A stretch of DNA of 64,000 nucleotides, taken from positions 62,001 through 126,000 of the forward strand of contig NZ_JAATOV010000007.1 of NCBI RefSeq assembly GCF_011806425.1, given 5' to 3'. Below are positions 56,310 to 64,000 of this stretch, piece by piece. A program made the position numbers and the translations under genes. Each line of letters begins with the position of its first letter. Positions within the stretch are counted from its first letter, which is position 1. Source of the stretch: Thalassospira lucentensis (GTDB lineage: Bacteria; Pseudomonadota; Alphaproteobacteria; Rhodospirillales; Thalassospiraceae). The notes below the pieces were generated by a model. That model worked only from the letters and a program-made list of their open reading frames with translations, made no database searches and was not told where the DNA came from.

Positions 56310-57800
56310 TTACGCAAGTAGGCAGACGGGGTTCGGTAACGATTTGAACCCACTTTCCCATAAAGGGATGCGTGGTGCAAACCGCCATCGTCCATCCATG
56401 CCATATTCACCCCTGCCCTGGGGTTCTGCGCAGCCGGAAGCGGATAATACGTCGGAAAGCTTCGAAACCTCAAGCCCACCAACGGATAGCAAGCCTTCTT
56501 TATCGTAGAGAGCAGGCATGGATGCAAGGGCTGCGCGTGGTAATTCAGCAATAAATGCGAAGAATTGCCCCAATGCCGCACGAAATGCCTTCGTGTGAAA
56601 CACATCACAAAGCATCAGCGGACCAATATAAAGCACCGTTTCAGGGGCAATAGTCGCCGCTGAAACCGTCCATTCAAACCGATGATCCCAAATCACACGA
56701 CCGCCAGATCGCACCAGATTTGCGTCAACAACCTGCGGTGTTTGGTCCATGCGCCCGACTTCACGGTAAATATAAAGCCGCCCAGCCTTTTGGTGAACAA
56801 TACACCCACCAAGACTGATCCGGGGTTTAGCGTGCATTTTTAGAGACGTCAAAAGGCTGCTTAACGCATCAAAGGGCGGCATATAAACCATTCCTCCGAT
56901 GGTCCGAATAACATGCCCCAGCGCATAGCAAGCTACATCAGCATCTGAACAGCTTAAGATTGTCTCGGAGTCGACAACAGCAACTCCAACCGGCAAAATC
57001 GTTACCGACTGGGCGAGAAGCCTTGCAAGCTGCGCTTCGATTTCATGTCGGGTTTCGATAGCGTCCGATTGCGTCTTTTCCACCTCACCCACTATGCCGC
57101 ACGCGGTATCACCAAGTAATTCGTCAGTTTGACGAATCCGCACGCGTTCAAATTTTGGATTTTGGTTCGACGGATCTTCGACCCATTCTTGCCCGCGCTC
57201 CTTCAAGGTCGCGATCAGGTCAGCTTTATCGACCGACAAAAGCGGACGCAATAATCGCGTCGACGTCAGAAAACGGCGCGCAGACATGCCAGCACGCCCC
57301 ATCGGACGGCTACCACGGGACTGACGCATCGCAATGGTTTCTGATTGATCATTGTGGTGATGTGCGACCAAAAGGTGGAAAACACCGTGATCCTCACAGG
57401 CTTGATCCAGCAATCGATAACGGGCAATGCGCGCTTTTTCTTGCATCGCCCCTTTTGGCTTTGGGCCAATCCACCGCGAAACAATGTGCGCGATCCCATG
57501 GTTCTGTAGCTGTTGTCCGACCCAATGGGCTTCGGCTGCCGAATCGTCGCGCAATCCATGGTCGACGGTCATCGCAATGACTTTGCCACCACGCGCGCTG
57601 GCCCAACCATGGGCCAATAGCGCCAAGACCATGCTGTCTGCACCGCCCGATACCGCAACCGCCAGATAAGGTTTGGCCTCAAAGGGGGCGAAACTTTGCA
57701 TTAGCTCAGCAAAGACAACGGCGTCCAATGGTGTTCCATCGGACGCCGCGCGATCATCTGAATGTGGTTTGTCGGTGTATGTCGTATCAGACTGGGTCAT
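56310..57800 (-). CDS. tilS: tRNA(Ile)-lysidine synthase
   Basis: Modifies cytidine 34 of the AUA-reading tRNA-Ile to lysidine. 496 aa, on the long side. The PP-loop AVSGGADSMVLALLAHG is near residue 47, followed by the ATP-pyrophosphatase domain with ARIARYRLLDQACEDHG and HHHNDQSETIAMR. The C-terminal half is divergent, as usual. It lies 12 bp after cpoB and upstream of ftsH, an order shared by many proteobacteria. Confidence 0.93.
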   Translation of the reverse strand: MTQSDTTYTDKPHSDDRAASDGTPLDAVVFAELMQSFAPFEAKPYLAVAVSGGADSMVLALLAHGWASARGGKVIAMTVDHGLRDDSAAEAHWVGQQLQNHGIAHIVSRWIGPKPKGAMQEKARIARYRLLDQACEDHGVFHLLVAHHHNDQSETIAMRQSRGSRPMGRAGMSARRFLTSTRLLRPLLSVDKADLIATLKERGQEWVEDPSNQNPKFERVRIRQTDELLGDTACGIVGEVEKTQSDAIETRHEIEAQLARLLAQSVTILPVGVAVVDSETILSCSDADVACYALGHVIRTIGGMVYMPPFDALSSLLTSLKMHAKPRISLGGCIVHQKAGRLYIYREVGRMDQTPQVVDANLVRSGGRVIWDHRFEWTVSAATIAPETVLYIGPLMLCDVFHTKAFRAALGQFFAFIAELPRAALASMPALYDKEGLLSVGGLEVSKLSDVLSASGCAEPQGRGEYGMDGRWRFAPRIPLWESGFKSLPNPVCLLA

Positions 57801-57812
57801 GTTGCCGGGTTC

Positions 57813-58919
57813 TTAAGAACATCCGCGATTTTTGCGTTCTTGACGCGCGCGATCAAGAACAACCCCCGACGCATCCGGGAAATTATCGATCAGATGACCA
57901 AAGGTGGTGCAGGCATCCTCGGTTTTCCCAAGATTAGCCAACGACATACCAAGTTTCAAAAGATTATCAGGCGCTTTTGAACTGTCAGGATAGGTCTGGA
58001 ACCCCTCGGTAAAGGCAATGGCCGCATTTTCATACTCACCGCGCACGTAATAGGTTTCACCCAACCAATATTGCGCGTTGCCCGCCAACGGGTCCTTCGG
58101 ATGGTTTTTAACAAAAGCCGCAAGTGCCCGCTGAGCTTCGCCAAATTCCTGACGGCGCAACAACCCAAAAGCATTGCGGTACTGTTCTTCTGGTGTCCCG
58201 GTCGCAGCCGTTTCGGTTGGCGCAGAATTTCCGCCAGATGCGCCCTGGGGGATTTGCGGCGGCTGACCTTCGTTTTCGATCACACCAAACAATTGGCTGC
58301 CACGATCATTAAGCGTCTCGCCCGATCCCGCGCCACCGGCTGCACCCGCAGCATTTGCGTTCGATGCACCGTTTTGATCCGCGTTCCCGCCATTAGAAGT
58401 CGCCGCAAGCGGCGCACCAGCGCCCTTTTCAATCTGGCTAAGGCGATAGTCCACGTCAGAGACCAAGCGATCAAGACGGTCTTCAATTTTGCGGATTCGG
58501 AAATCAAATTGTTCGATCTGGCCGGTCAACTGGGTCGCCGTGCGTTCAAGATCGTTAATCTGGACCTGCTGACGTGCGGCTGCCGGGGTGGATGAACCAC
58601 CACCCGATGCGGCGGAACCTTCTGGAACACCTTCGCGGTAAACATAACGCTGCAGCAGATCAAGATCCTTGCGCAGCTGTTCGACCTGACGTCCAACGTT
58701 TGAATCCTGGGCAAATGCAGAAACAGGTGTAAGTGCTGTTACGCTGGCAAGTGCGCCAAGGGTCAAAGCAACCAAAAATCCGCGACCTTTGAACACGGAC
58801 GCAGCCCCTTTTCCACCGCTAAGAAGGCGGGAATTGGTGTGTGCGCGGAATGCCTGATTGGTATGTTCGCGCGCCTGCGCGGTTGAGCGATCCCGGATCA
58901 TTGTTAGAGCCTGTTGCAT
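57813..58919 (-). CDS. cpoB: Tol-Pal system protein CpoB/YbgF
   Basis: Periplasmic coordinator of the Tol-Pal system and peptidoglycan synthesis, 368 aa. A signal-like helix lies at about residues 48-70 ending AFAQ. Then a coiled coil (VGRQVEQLRKDLDLLQ and QINDLERTATQLTGQIEQFDFRI), a low-complexity G/N/A linker, and C-terminal TPRs with EQYRNAFGLLRRQEFGEAQRAL. The ATG at 58919 has GGAG at 8 bp but places about 47 residues before the hydrophobic core; a GTG at 58796 would give a normal signal peptide. Confidence 0.92.
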   Translation of the reverse strand: MQQALTMIRDRSTAQAREHTNQAFRAHTNSRLLSGGKGAASVFKGRGFLVALTLGALASVTALTPVSAFAQDSNVGRQVEQLRKDLDLLQRYVYREGVPEGSAASGGGSSTPAAARQQVQINDLERTATQLTGQIEQFDFRIRKIEDRLDRLVSDVDYRLSQIEKGAGAPLAATSNGGNADQNGASNANAAGAAGGAGSGETLNDRGSQLFGVIENEGQPPQIPQGASGGNSAPTETAATGTPEEQYRNAFGLLRRQEFGEAQRALAAFVKNHPKDPLAGNAQYWLGETYYVRGEYENAAIAFTEGFQTYPDSSKAPDNLLKLGMSLANLGKTEDACTTFGHLIDNFPDASGVVLDRARQERKNRGCS

Positions 58920-59244
58920 TTAATCTGCTCCATTATTTTGTTTGCTTTGGCGTTTTATGTTGCAAGGCACAGCATGCGCGACGACGCCGTGGCGTCAATC
59001 AAACGATGTAACACCGCGAAGCGCGGCGAACAGTATCCCGGCCAGACAGAATAATGTTTCTGGCAAAATGAGGGGATTACATGCAGCAGGCTCTTGCTCC
59101 TTTAGCGTCGATGCAAAGTGTTAAATGCCGATTTCAACAAGGCATAAGTATATTTTCAAACATTTCGAGGCGGCAAAAATAAGGCGCCTGCCCCAACCGG
59201 GACAGGCGCCTTGGTATTTAAGTCAGGCTTTCACCTGCACGCGC
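58920..59244. other. Intergenic region between pal and cpoB
   Basis: 325 bp holding the pal terminator (59181-59212). No gene or clear promoter hexamers stand out in the rest. Confidence 0.4.
59181..59212 (-). terminator. Intrinsic terminator after pal
   Basis: aaggcgcctg (59181-59190) pairs with caggcgcctt (59203-59212), extended by ccc/ggg. On the minus strand the stem is followed by ATTTTT. It ends the tol-pal operon and separates it from cpoB, which needs its own promoter in 58920-59180. Confidence 0.87.
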
Positions 59245-59745
59245 TTAGCGGATAACCGATACAGCGCGGCGGTTTTTCGCCCAGCTTGCTTCGTCATGAC
59301 CAAGAGCAACTGGACGCTCTTTGCCATAAGAAATGGTTTCGATGCGCGACGGGTCGATGCCCAAAGCGATCAGGTAGTCTTTTGCAGAGCTTGCACGGCG
59401 TTCGCCGAGTGCAAGGTTGTATTCACGGGTGCCGCGTTCGTCGGCATGACCTTCAACAACAACTTTGTACTGCGGGTATTTTTTCAACCAAGCAGCCTGC
59501 AATTCCAGGGTGCGGCGTGCTTCGCCAGACAGGTCATATTTGTCCAGACCAAAGAAAACACGGTCGCCAACATTAACAGCAAACCACTCTGGGCTGCTTT
59601 CTTGCAGCGAAGTGCTAGACGAGGATGACGGCTGGTTTACAGACGACACACCTTCGCCACCAGTGGTAGCCGAGCTATCAGGCGCAGTTTCACATGCAGC
59701 CAGAAGAGCGGCAGCAGCAAAGACGCTGAGAATACGAAGTTTCAT
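59245..59745 (-). CDS. pal: Peptidoglycan-associated lipoprotein Pal
   Basis: Outer-membrane lipoprotein, 166 aa. Signal peptide with lipobox LLAAC, the cysteine at about residue 18 being lipidated. A short S/T/G linker leads to the OmpA-like domain with VVEGHADERGTREYNLALGERRASSAKDYL, the peptidoglycan-binding motif. The start at 59745 is set by the lipobox; upstream in-frame starts (to 59895) run into tolB. Works with TolB to tether the outer membrane during division. Confidence 0.96.
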   Translation of the reverse strand: MKLRILSVFAAAALLAACETAPDSSATTGGEGVSSVNQPSSSSSTSLQESSPEWFAVNVGDRVFFGLDKYDLSGEARRTLELQAAWLKKYPQYKVVVEGHADERGTREYNLALGERRASSAKDYLIALGIDPSRIETISYGKERPVALGHDEASWAKNRRAVSVIR

Positions 59746-59873
59746 TCTAATTTTCCCCTTAACACCGGACGCATTCGCCCGAGTTGGTGTTTTCCATGTC
59801 TCGCGACACCGAAAATGCCCGCGATTTAAGCGAATCGCATTCAGTGCTTCGCGACAACTATACTCTTGAGATA

Positions 59874-61244
59874 TCAGGGAATCAAGGGCGACCATGCAGG
59901 ATCCGATCCATCTGCAGGTGTAACGACCTCACGCTCGTTAAAACCTGTCAAATCAATCGAATACAAACGGAAGCGATCCTTGGTTCCGTCCTTGGACGGA
60001 TGCTGGCGATGATACATCAACACCCGACCATTCGGTGCCCATGTTGGACCCTCTACGAGGAACCCGTCGGCCAGTAGTCTCTCTCCACTACCGTCTGGCC
60101 GCATGACACCGATATAGAACCTTCCTCCTTGCGATTTCGTGAATGCAATCAGGTCTCCGCGAGGCGACCAGACCGGAGTGGAATAAAGGCCACCACCGAA
60201 ACTGATACGCTGTACGCCGCTACCATCACCATTCATCACATAGATTTGTTGACCCCCACTGCGATCCGAAGTGAACGCAATGCGCGAACCGTCAGGCGAA
60301 TAAGATGGTGATGTATCTACAGCCGGATGACGCGTAAGCTGGCGTTTTTCGCGGGTGCGAAGATCCAATTGATAGATTTCGCTGTTCCCGTCAAGTGCCT
60401 GCGACATCACGACAGAGTTACCGTCAGGTGCGAATCGGGGCGCAAATGTCATCCCCGGAAAATCACCCAACAACTCCAACTCGCCCGTATCGATATCCAA
60501 AACATAGACGCGTGGTTTGTCGTTAAAGTACGACATATAAACCACTTCCTGTGCCGTCGGCGAGAACCGCGGGTTCAGCACAAGGAAACGACCATCGGAC
60601 AAGAACCGATGATTTGCGCCATCCTGATCCATGATCGCCAAACGCTTTACGCGCTTGTCGGCTGGACCGGTTTCAGAAACATAAACAATCCGTGTATCGA
60701 AATAGCCGCTTTCGCCGGTGATTCGTTTATAGATTTCATCAGCGATTTTATGGGCAATGCGGCGCCAGTTATTGGGCTGCGTACGATACGCGACACCCGC
60801 CATCTGGTTTTCTGCCAGCACGTCCCAAAGACGGAATTCAACACGAAGCAAACCGTTGGCTTCGGTAACCACACGACCATTTACCAAGGCCTGCGCATTG
60901 ATTGCGCGCCACTCGGCAAAGTTCGGGTTCACCGCAAGCGAAGAAGCACTTTGAATAAAGGCCTTTTCATTAATCGGCGCGAACAGGCCAGAACGTTCCA
61001 GGTCAGCACTAATGACCTCGGTCATGTTCTGACCAATTTCCGTTTCCGAAACCCCTTCGCCAGGGAACGGGGTCACGGCGATTGGCATCGGTTTAAGCTC
61101 ACCCCGGGTGATATCAATCCGGAGTTCCGCCTGTGCCGGCGCAATGAAACCGACATTTAGGCCAGCGACAACCGCAAGGGCACATAGCCCAGCTAAGCTG
61201 CGGCCAACCCAATTTCGTTTGTTTTCGTTGGTCTTGATCGTCAT
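59874..61244 (-). CDS. tolB: Tol-Pal system protein TolB
   Basis: Periplasmic protein, 456 aa. A signal peptide of about 39 residues ends AQA; then the TolB N-terminal domain ([20 protein letters not shown]) and a six-bladed beta-propeller with repeats such as [20 protein letters not shown] and [13 protein letters not shown]. It bridges Pal and TolA. It lies between tolA and pal in the operon. Confidence 0.96.
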   Translation of the reverse strand: MTIKTNENKRNWVGRSLAGLCALAVVAGLNVGFIAPAQAELRIDITRGELKPMPIAVTPFPGEGVSETEIGQNMTEVISADLERSGLFAPINEKAFIQSASSLAVNPNFAEWRAINAQALVNGRVVTEANGLLRVEFRLWDVLAENQMAGVAYRTQPNNWRRIAHKIADEIYKRITGESGYFDTRIVYVSETGPADKRVKRLAIMDQDGANHRFLSDGRFLVLNPRFSPTAQEVVYMSYFNDKPRVYVLDIDTGELELLGDFPGMTFAPRFAPDGNSVVMSQALDGNSEIYQLDLRTREKRQLTRHPAVDTSPSYSPDGSRIAFTSDRSGGQQIYVMNGDGSGVQRISFGGGLYSTPVWSPRGDLIAFTKSQGGRFYIGVMRPDGSGERLLADGFLVEGPTWAPNGRVLMYHRQHPSKDGTKDRFRLYSIDLTGFNEREVVTPADGSDPAWSPLIP

Positions 61245-61284
61245 CCTGCCTCGCTATTTTCCACGCGTGTTCAAGAACTTACTA

Positions 61285-62262
61285 TTAAAGGCCCAGCATT
61301 TCACGCATGTCAAAATTGAACGTGAATGTGCGCCACATTTCGTATTTATCCAGCGGCAGTTTCAGGGGGCTGCATTGCGGATTTAGCACTGCTCGAAGTG
61401 CACTTTCTGCAATCGTCCTGCGCGATGCATCGCCCTGAATTTCGTTCTGGTTGCTGATCCGCGCCTGTCGCACAGTCCCGTCCGGGTTTGCGCTGACGTG
61501 AATTTCCACAGAGAACGCCCCTGCTTCCTTCGCCCCTGCCGGCGGGCTCCAGCATTTTTCGATCTGACGTTTGACCGCATCCAGCTCGCTCATGGTCAGC
61601 TTGGCATCCAAACGGGTTGCCACAACTTCGCTGGCGTTTTCTTCTGGCGTTTCCTCAGGTTGCGGCTCGCTCGGATTGGCAGCAGCGGTCTCTTTCAGCT
61701 TACTAATATCCTTAAGAACGTTGAGAAAATCGGGTTTTTTCTTCTCTTCCTTCTTAGGCTCTTCTTTTTTCGGTTCCGTTTTTTTAACCGGCTCTGGCTT
61801 TGGCTGCTTTGGCTTGCTCTGCGGCGTTACCTCAGCCAATTCCTTTTCCGGCTTCGGTTCCGGTTTCGGATCTGGTTTCTTTTTTACTTCCGGCGTCGGC
61901 ACAGGTTCGGGCTTTGGCGCCGGTTTGGGTTCTGGCTTCGGCTCAGGCTTTGGCTCTGGTTTGGGTTCCGGCTTAGGTTCCGGTTTCGGTTCAGGCTTGG
62001 GCTCTGGCTTCGGCTCAGGTTTTGGCTTGGGCTTTGGTTTCGGTTCGGGTTTCGCCACCGGTTTTGTTTTAGGTTTTTCTTTGGGTTCGGGCTTTGGCAA
62101 TGCCTTCGTCGGTGCAGCGGAGAACTCATCCACAGTCACGACTTCGACCGAAATAGATTGCAGATCCAGCGGCGTTTCTTCGAACAGGTCAGGCAAGCCG
62201 AACCATGCGATCAAAAACAGCGCAAGATGCAAACCAAACGATATGAGAGCGTAGCGCAGCAT
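61285..62262 (-). CDS. tolA: Tol-Pal system protein TolA (proline-rich rod)
   Basis: Energy-transducing protein, 325 aa. One N-terminal membrane helix (about residues 4-21, LISFGLHLALFLIAWFGL). A periplasmic stalk (about 52-200) is built mainly of repeated K-P-E-P units. A C-terminal globular domain (about 225-325) contains WSPPAGAKEAGAF. In E. coli the stalk is a long Ala/Lys-rich helix; here it is a proline-rich extended rod as in TonB. It takes the proton-motive signal from TolQR to Pal/TolB. Confidence 0.9.
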   Translation of the reverse strand: MLRYALISFGLHLALFLIAWFGLPDLFEETPLDLQSISVEVVTVDEFSAAPTKALPKPEPKEKPKTKPVAKPEPKPKPKPKPEPKPEPKPEPKPEPKPEPKPEPKPEPKPEPKPAPKPEPVPTPEVKKKPDPKPEPKPEKELAEVTPQSKPKQPKPEPVKKTEPKKEEPKKEEKKKPDFLNVLKDISKLKETAAANPSEPQPEETPEENASEVVATRLDAKLTMSELDAVKRQIEKCWSPPAGAKEAGAFSVEIHVSANPDGTVRQARISNQNEIQGDASRRTIAESALRAVLNPQCSPLKLPLDKYEMWRTFTFNFDMREMLGL

Positions 62263-62268
62263 ATTTCG

Positions 62269-62724
62269 TTACGAACCCTTCGAGGGCAATTCAGCGATCA
62301 AGGCGACCTTGGTAAAACCAGCATCCTTGATCAGGCCCATGACTTCCATCACACGACCATAATCAATGGCCTTGTCCCCGCGCACAAAGATGCGGGTTTC
62401 CTGTTTATTGTCGGTGATGGCATCAAGTTTCTCGGTCAGGGTTTCCTGCGCGATTTCACTATCCATAATATAGATCGTGCCATCACTGGAAACCGAGACC
62501 ACAAGTGGCTCATCCTGCCCGGTCATCGGCGCAGCGTTGGTTTCGGGCAGGTCAACTTCGACCCCCACCGTCATCAACGGAGCCGCGACCATAAAGATCA
62601 CCAGCAGAACGAGCATCACGTCCACCATTGGCGTGACGTTGATGTCACTCATGGCGGCACGGCTGTTGCGCCGCCGTCCGCGACGTCCACCGCCGCCTGA
62701 TCCTGATGAAAGCTGTGCGCCCAT
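62269..62724 (-). CDS. tolR: Tol-Pal system protein TolR
   Basis: Inner-membrane ExbD/TolR protein, 151 aa. An arginine-rich N-terminus (GGGGRRGRRRNSR) is followed by the single helix at about residues 30-52 carrying the proton-binding aspartate in DINVTPMVDVMLVLL, then a periplasmic domain with IFVRGDKAIDYGRVMEVM. Starts 3 bp after tolQ ends and is 6 bp from tolA. Confidence 0.95.
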   Translation of the reverse strand: MGAQLSSGSGGGGRRGRRRNSRAAMSDINVTPMVDVMLVLLVIFMVAAPLMTVGVEVDLPETNAAPMTGQDEPLVVSVSSDGTIYIMDSEIAQETLTEKLDAITDNKQETRIFVRGDKAIDYGRVMEVMGLIKDAGFTKVALIAELPSKGS

Positions 62725-62726
62725 GA

Positions 62727-63458
62727 TTAGTCTCTCGTGTCGTCAAGTTGGCGCGACAGGATCGAGCTGAACTCGTCCACGAAGGCTTCGAGGCGATTGT
62801 TGTAGCGGTTCAGGTCGCTGGAGATTTTATTGTACGCAACCACTGCTGGAATCGCGGCAACAAGGCCCATCGCCGTTGCAAAGAGTGCCTCGGCAATACC
62901 CGGTGCGACAACGGCAAGCGATGTGTTTTTGGAAGCAGCGATCGACTGGAACGATGCCATAATGCCCCAAACGGTCCCAAACAGACCGACGAACGGTGCG
63001 GTTGAGCCGACCGATGCCAGGAACGTCATATAACGTTCTACGCGGTCCATTTCGCGACCCAGTGTAATTTCCATAGACTTTTCAAGGCGCTGCTGCATGC
63101 GTGCGCGCATTGTATCGCCCTTGATGCCGCGCGCCTGTGACCGGCGCCATTCGCGCATCGCAGAAACAAAAATCGCGGACATCGGATCGTTGGGCTTATC
63201 TGCGATCCGATCATACAGGTCTTCAAGCGATCCGCCCGACCAGAAGGCTTCTTCAAAGGTTGCGGCCTGTGCGCGCAATTTGCGAAGGCGCATCAATTTT
63301 TCAATAACAATGGCCCATACCCAGACAGAAGCCAATAATAGCCCGATCATCACCGTTTTGACGACCAGCCCAGCCTGCATGAAAAGTCCCCACAGAGACA
63401 TATCATGAGACATGACCGACTGCCCCAGCGTTACCGCGTCGACCACTTGATTTTCCAT
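62727..63458 (-). CDS. tolQ: Tol-Pal system protein TolQ
   Basis: ExbB/TolQ proton-channel subunit, 243 aa, with three hydrophobic helices (about 28-48, 145-170 and 180-203). The conserved segment FLASVGSTAPFVGLFGTVWG and the following GIAEALFATAMGLVAAIPAV are diagnostic. Forms the motor complex with TolR; 8 bp downstream of ybgC. Confidence 0.96.
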   Translation of the reverse strand: MENQVVDAVTLGQSVMSHDMSLWGLFMQAGLVVKTVMIGLLLASVWVWAIVIEKLMRLRKLRAQAATFEEAFWSGGSLEDLYDRIADKPNDPMSAIFVSAMREWRRSQARGIKGDTMRARMQQRLEKSMEITLGREMDRVERYMTFLASVGSTAPFVGLFGTVWGIMASFQSIAASKNTSLAVVAPGIAEALFATAMGLVAAIPAVVAYNKISSDLNRYNNRLEAFVDEFSSILSRQLDDTRD

Positions 63459-63465
63459 ATTCTTT

Positions 63466-63927
63466 TTAGTCCTCGTTCACATCCAGATAGCGCGCATATG
63501 CCGTTCTTACTTCTTCGGGAAGTCTTTGCGCCCGAAGTTCGGTTAGCGACATGCAGGCGAGATAAATCTCGATCACCACAAGTTCTTCGTGTCCGCGCAT
63601 CACTTTTTGTTCGAAACCAAGTGACGCGCCCCCAACCTTAATCACACGAGTTTCAACCGTCAGGCGGTCTTCCAACAGCGCTGCGCGGCGAAAATCGACC
63701 GTACAGTGTCTAACGGCTATGGCAACTTTGTGGCGCTCTGCAATATTTCGATTGGGAAAGCCCAACTGATGAAGCATGGCCGTTCGCGCACGCTCGGCAA
63801 ATGCCAGATAGTTGGAATGATAGACAATCCCGCCAGCGTCGGTGTCATCGTAGAAAACAATAAACGGATAATAATGCCGCTTGCCTTCAAAATGGCCCAA
63901 AAGCGCATCGTGATCATTTTGTGTCAT
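63466..63927 (-). CDS. ybgC: Acyl-CoA thioesterase YbgC
   Basis: Hotdog-fold thioesterase, 153 aa. Catalytic aspartate in FYDDTDAGGIVYHSNYLAFAERARTAML, the classic 4-hydroxybenzoyl-CoA-thioesterase pattern. First gene of the tol-pal cluster, as in most proteobacteria. Its ATG overlaps the stop of the gene entering from the right edge (ATGA). Confidence 0.95.
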   Translation of the reverse strand: MTQNDHDALLGHFEGKRHYYPFIVFYDDTDAGGIVYHSNYLAFAERARTAMLHQLGFPNRNIAERHKVAIAVRHCTVDFRRAALLEDRLTVETRVIKVGGASLGFEQKVMRGHEELVVIEIYLACMSLTELRAQRLPEEVRTAYARYLDVNED

Positions 63928-64000
63928 GACGATTGCTCTCCCGTCGGATCGTCACCAGAACCACCACCCTGACCATCAAACAGATCAGAAAGTGGCATGC
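63924..64000 (-). CDS. C-terminal end of a gene cut by the window edge, possibly ruvB
   Basis: Only the last 25 codons are visible: an open frame that ends LFDGQGGGSGDDPTGEQSS and stops at 63924, overlapping the ybgC start by 4 bp. The LSDLFDG tail and the position (ruvB commonly precedes ybgC-tolQ) suggest the Holliday-junction helicase subunit RuvB, but too little is present to prove it. Confidence 0.45.
   Translation of the reverse strand, partial: MPLSDLFDGQGGGSGDDPTGEQSS

Noticed and set aside
61880-62090. Tandem DNA repeat as a possible CRISPR or VNTR locus
   Set aside because: The units are codon repeats for K-P-E-P inside an intact tolA; there are no spacers.
61498-62700. Long plus-strand frames rich in F/R/L or G/S opposite tolA-tolR
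   Set aside because: They are complements of the K-P-E-P repeat codons of tolA; low complexity, no ribosome site, no family resemblance.

Overview
The window looks like chromosome from a Gram-negative, free-living alphaproteobacterium. A marine Rhodospirillales of the Thalassospira type is my best guess, inferred from gene content and the gene order ruvB(?)-ybgC-tolQRAB-pal-cpoB-tilS-ftsH-folP; no rRNA is present to confirm it. I see no transposase, integrase, phage gene or CRISPR array. Genes are densely packed with many 1-8 bp overlaps, and many intrinsic terminators are recognisable.

Left third (1-20200), nutrient import modules, each with its own regulator. (a) A LysR regulator sits opposite a five-gene peptide-type ABC importer plus an amidase. 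(b) A ROK regulator sits opposite a spermidine/iron-type ABC importer that ends in a 2H phosphoesterase-like protein (DUF1868 type). (c) A FadR-type regulator sits opposite a polar amino acid ABC importer, a class V aminotransferase-like PLP enzyme and a D-hydantoinase; a perfect 25-bp palindrome lies between them.

Middle (20201-45400). tRNA-Val(GAC), an N-formylglutamate amidohydrolase with a GNAT acetyltransferase, and a long gene-poor stretch that holds a candidate small RNA. Next come a diguanylate cyclase, a D-glutamate catabolism pair (dgcN-dgcA type) opposite a glutamine-synthetase-like gamma-glutamylamine ligase, a PotFGHI polyamine importer with a TetR regulator, a YjgN-like membrane protein with an M48 protease, an Lrp regulator opposite alanine dehydrogenase, ilvD, a TPR/OGT-like glycosyltransferase, gmhB and an AEC transporter. 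Glutamate, gamma-glutamyl and polyamine nitrogen metabolism recurs across this stretch.

Right third (45400-64000), housekeeping. thiD and glmM; two tandem 7TMR-DISM histidine kinases with a facing response regulator; folP, ftsH, tilS, cpoB, pal, tolB, tolA, tolR, tolQ and ybgC; and the end of a gene that is probably ruvB. The two-component cassette separates glmM from folP-ftsH, which are commonly adjacent. The second kinase keeps its phosphoacceptor histidine but has lost the ATP-binding motifs, and I consider it the most unusual item here.
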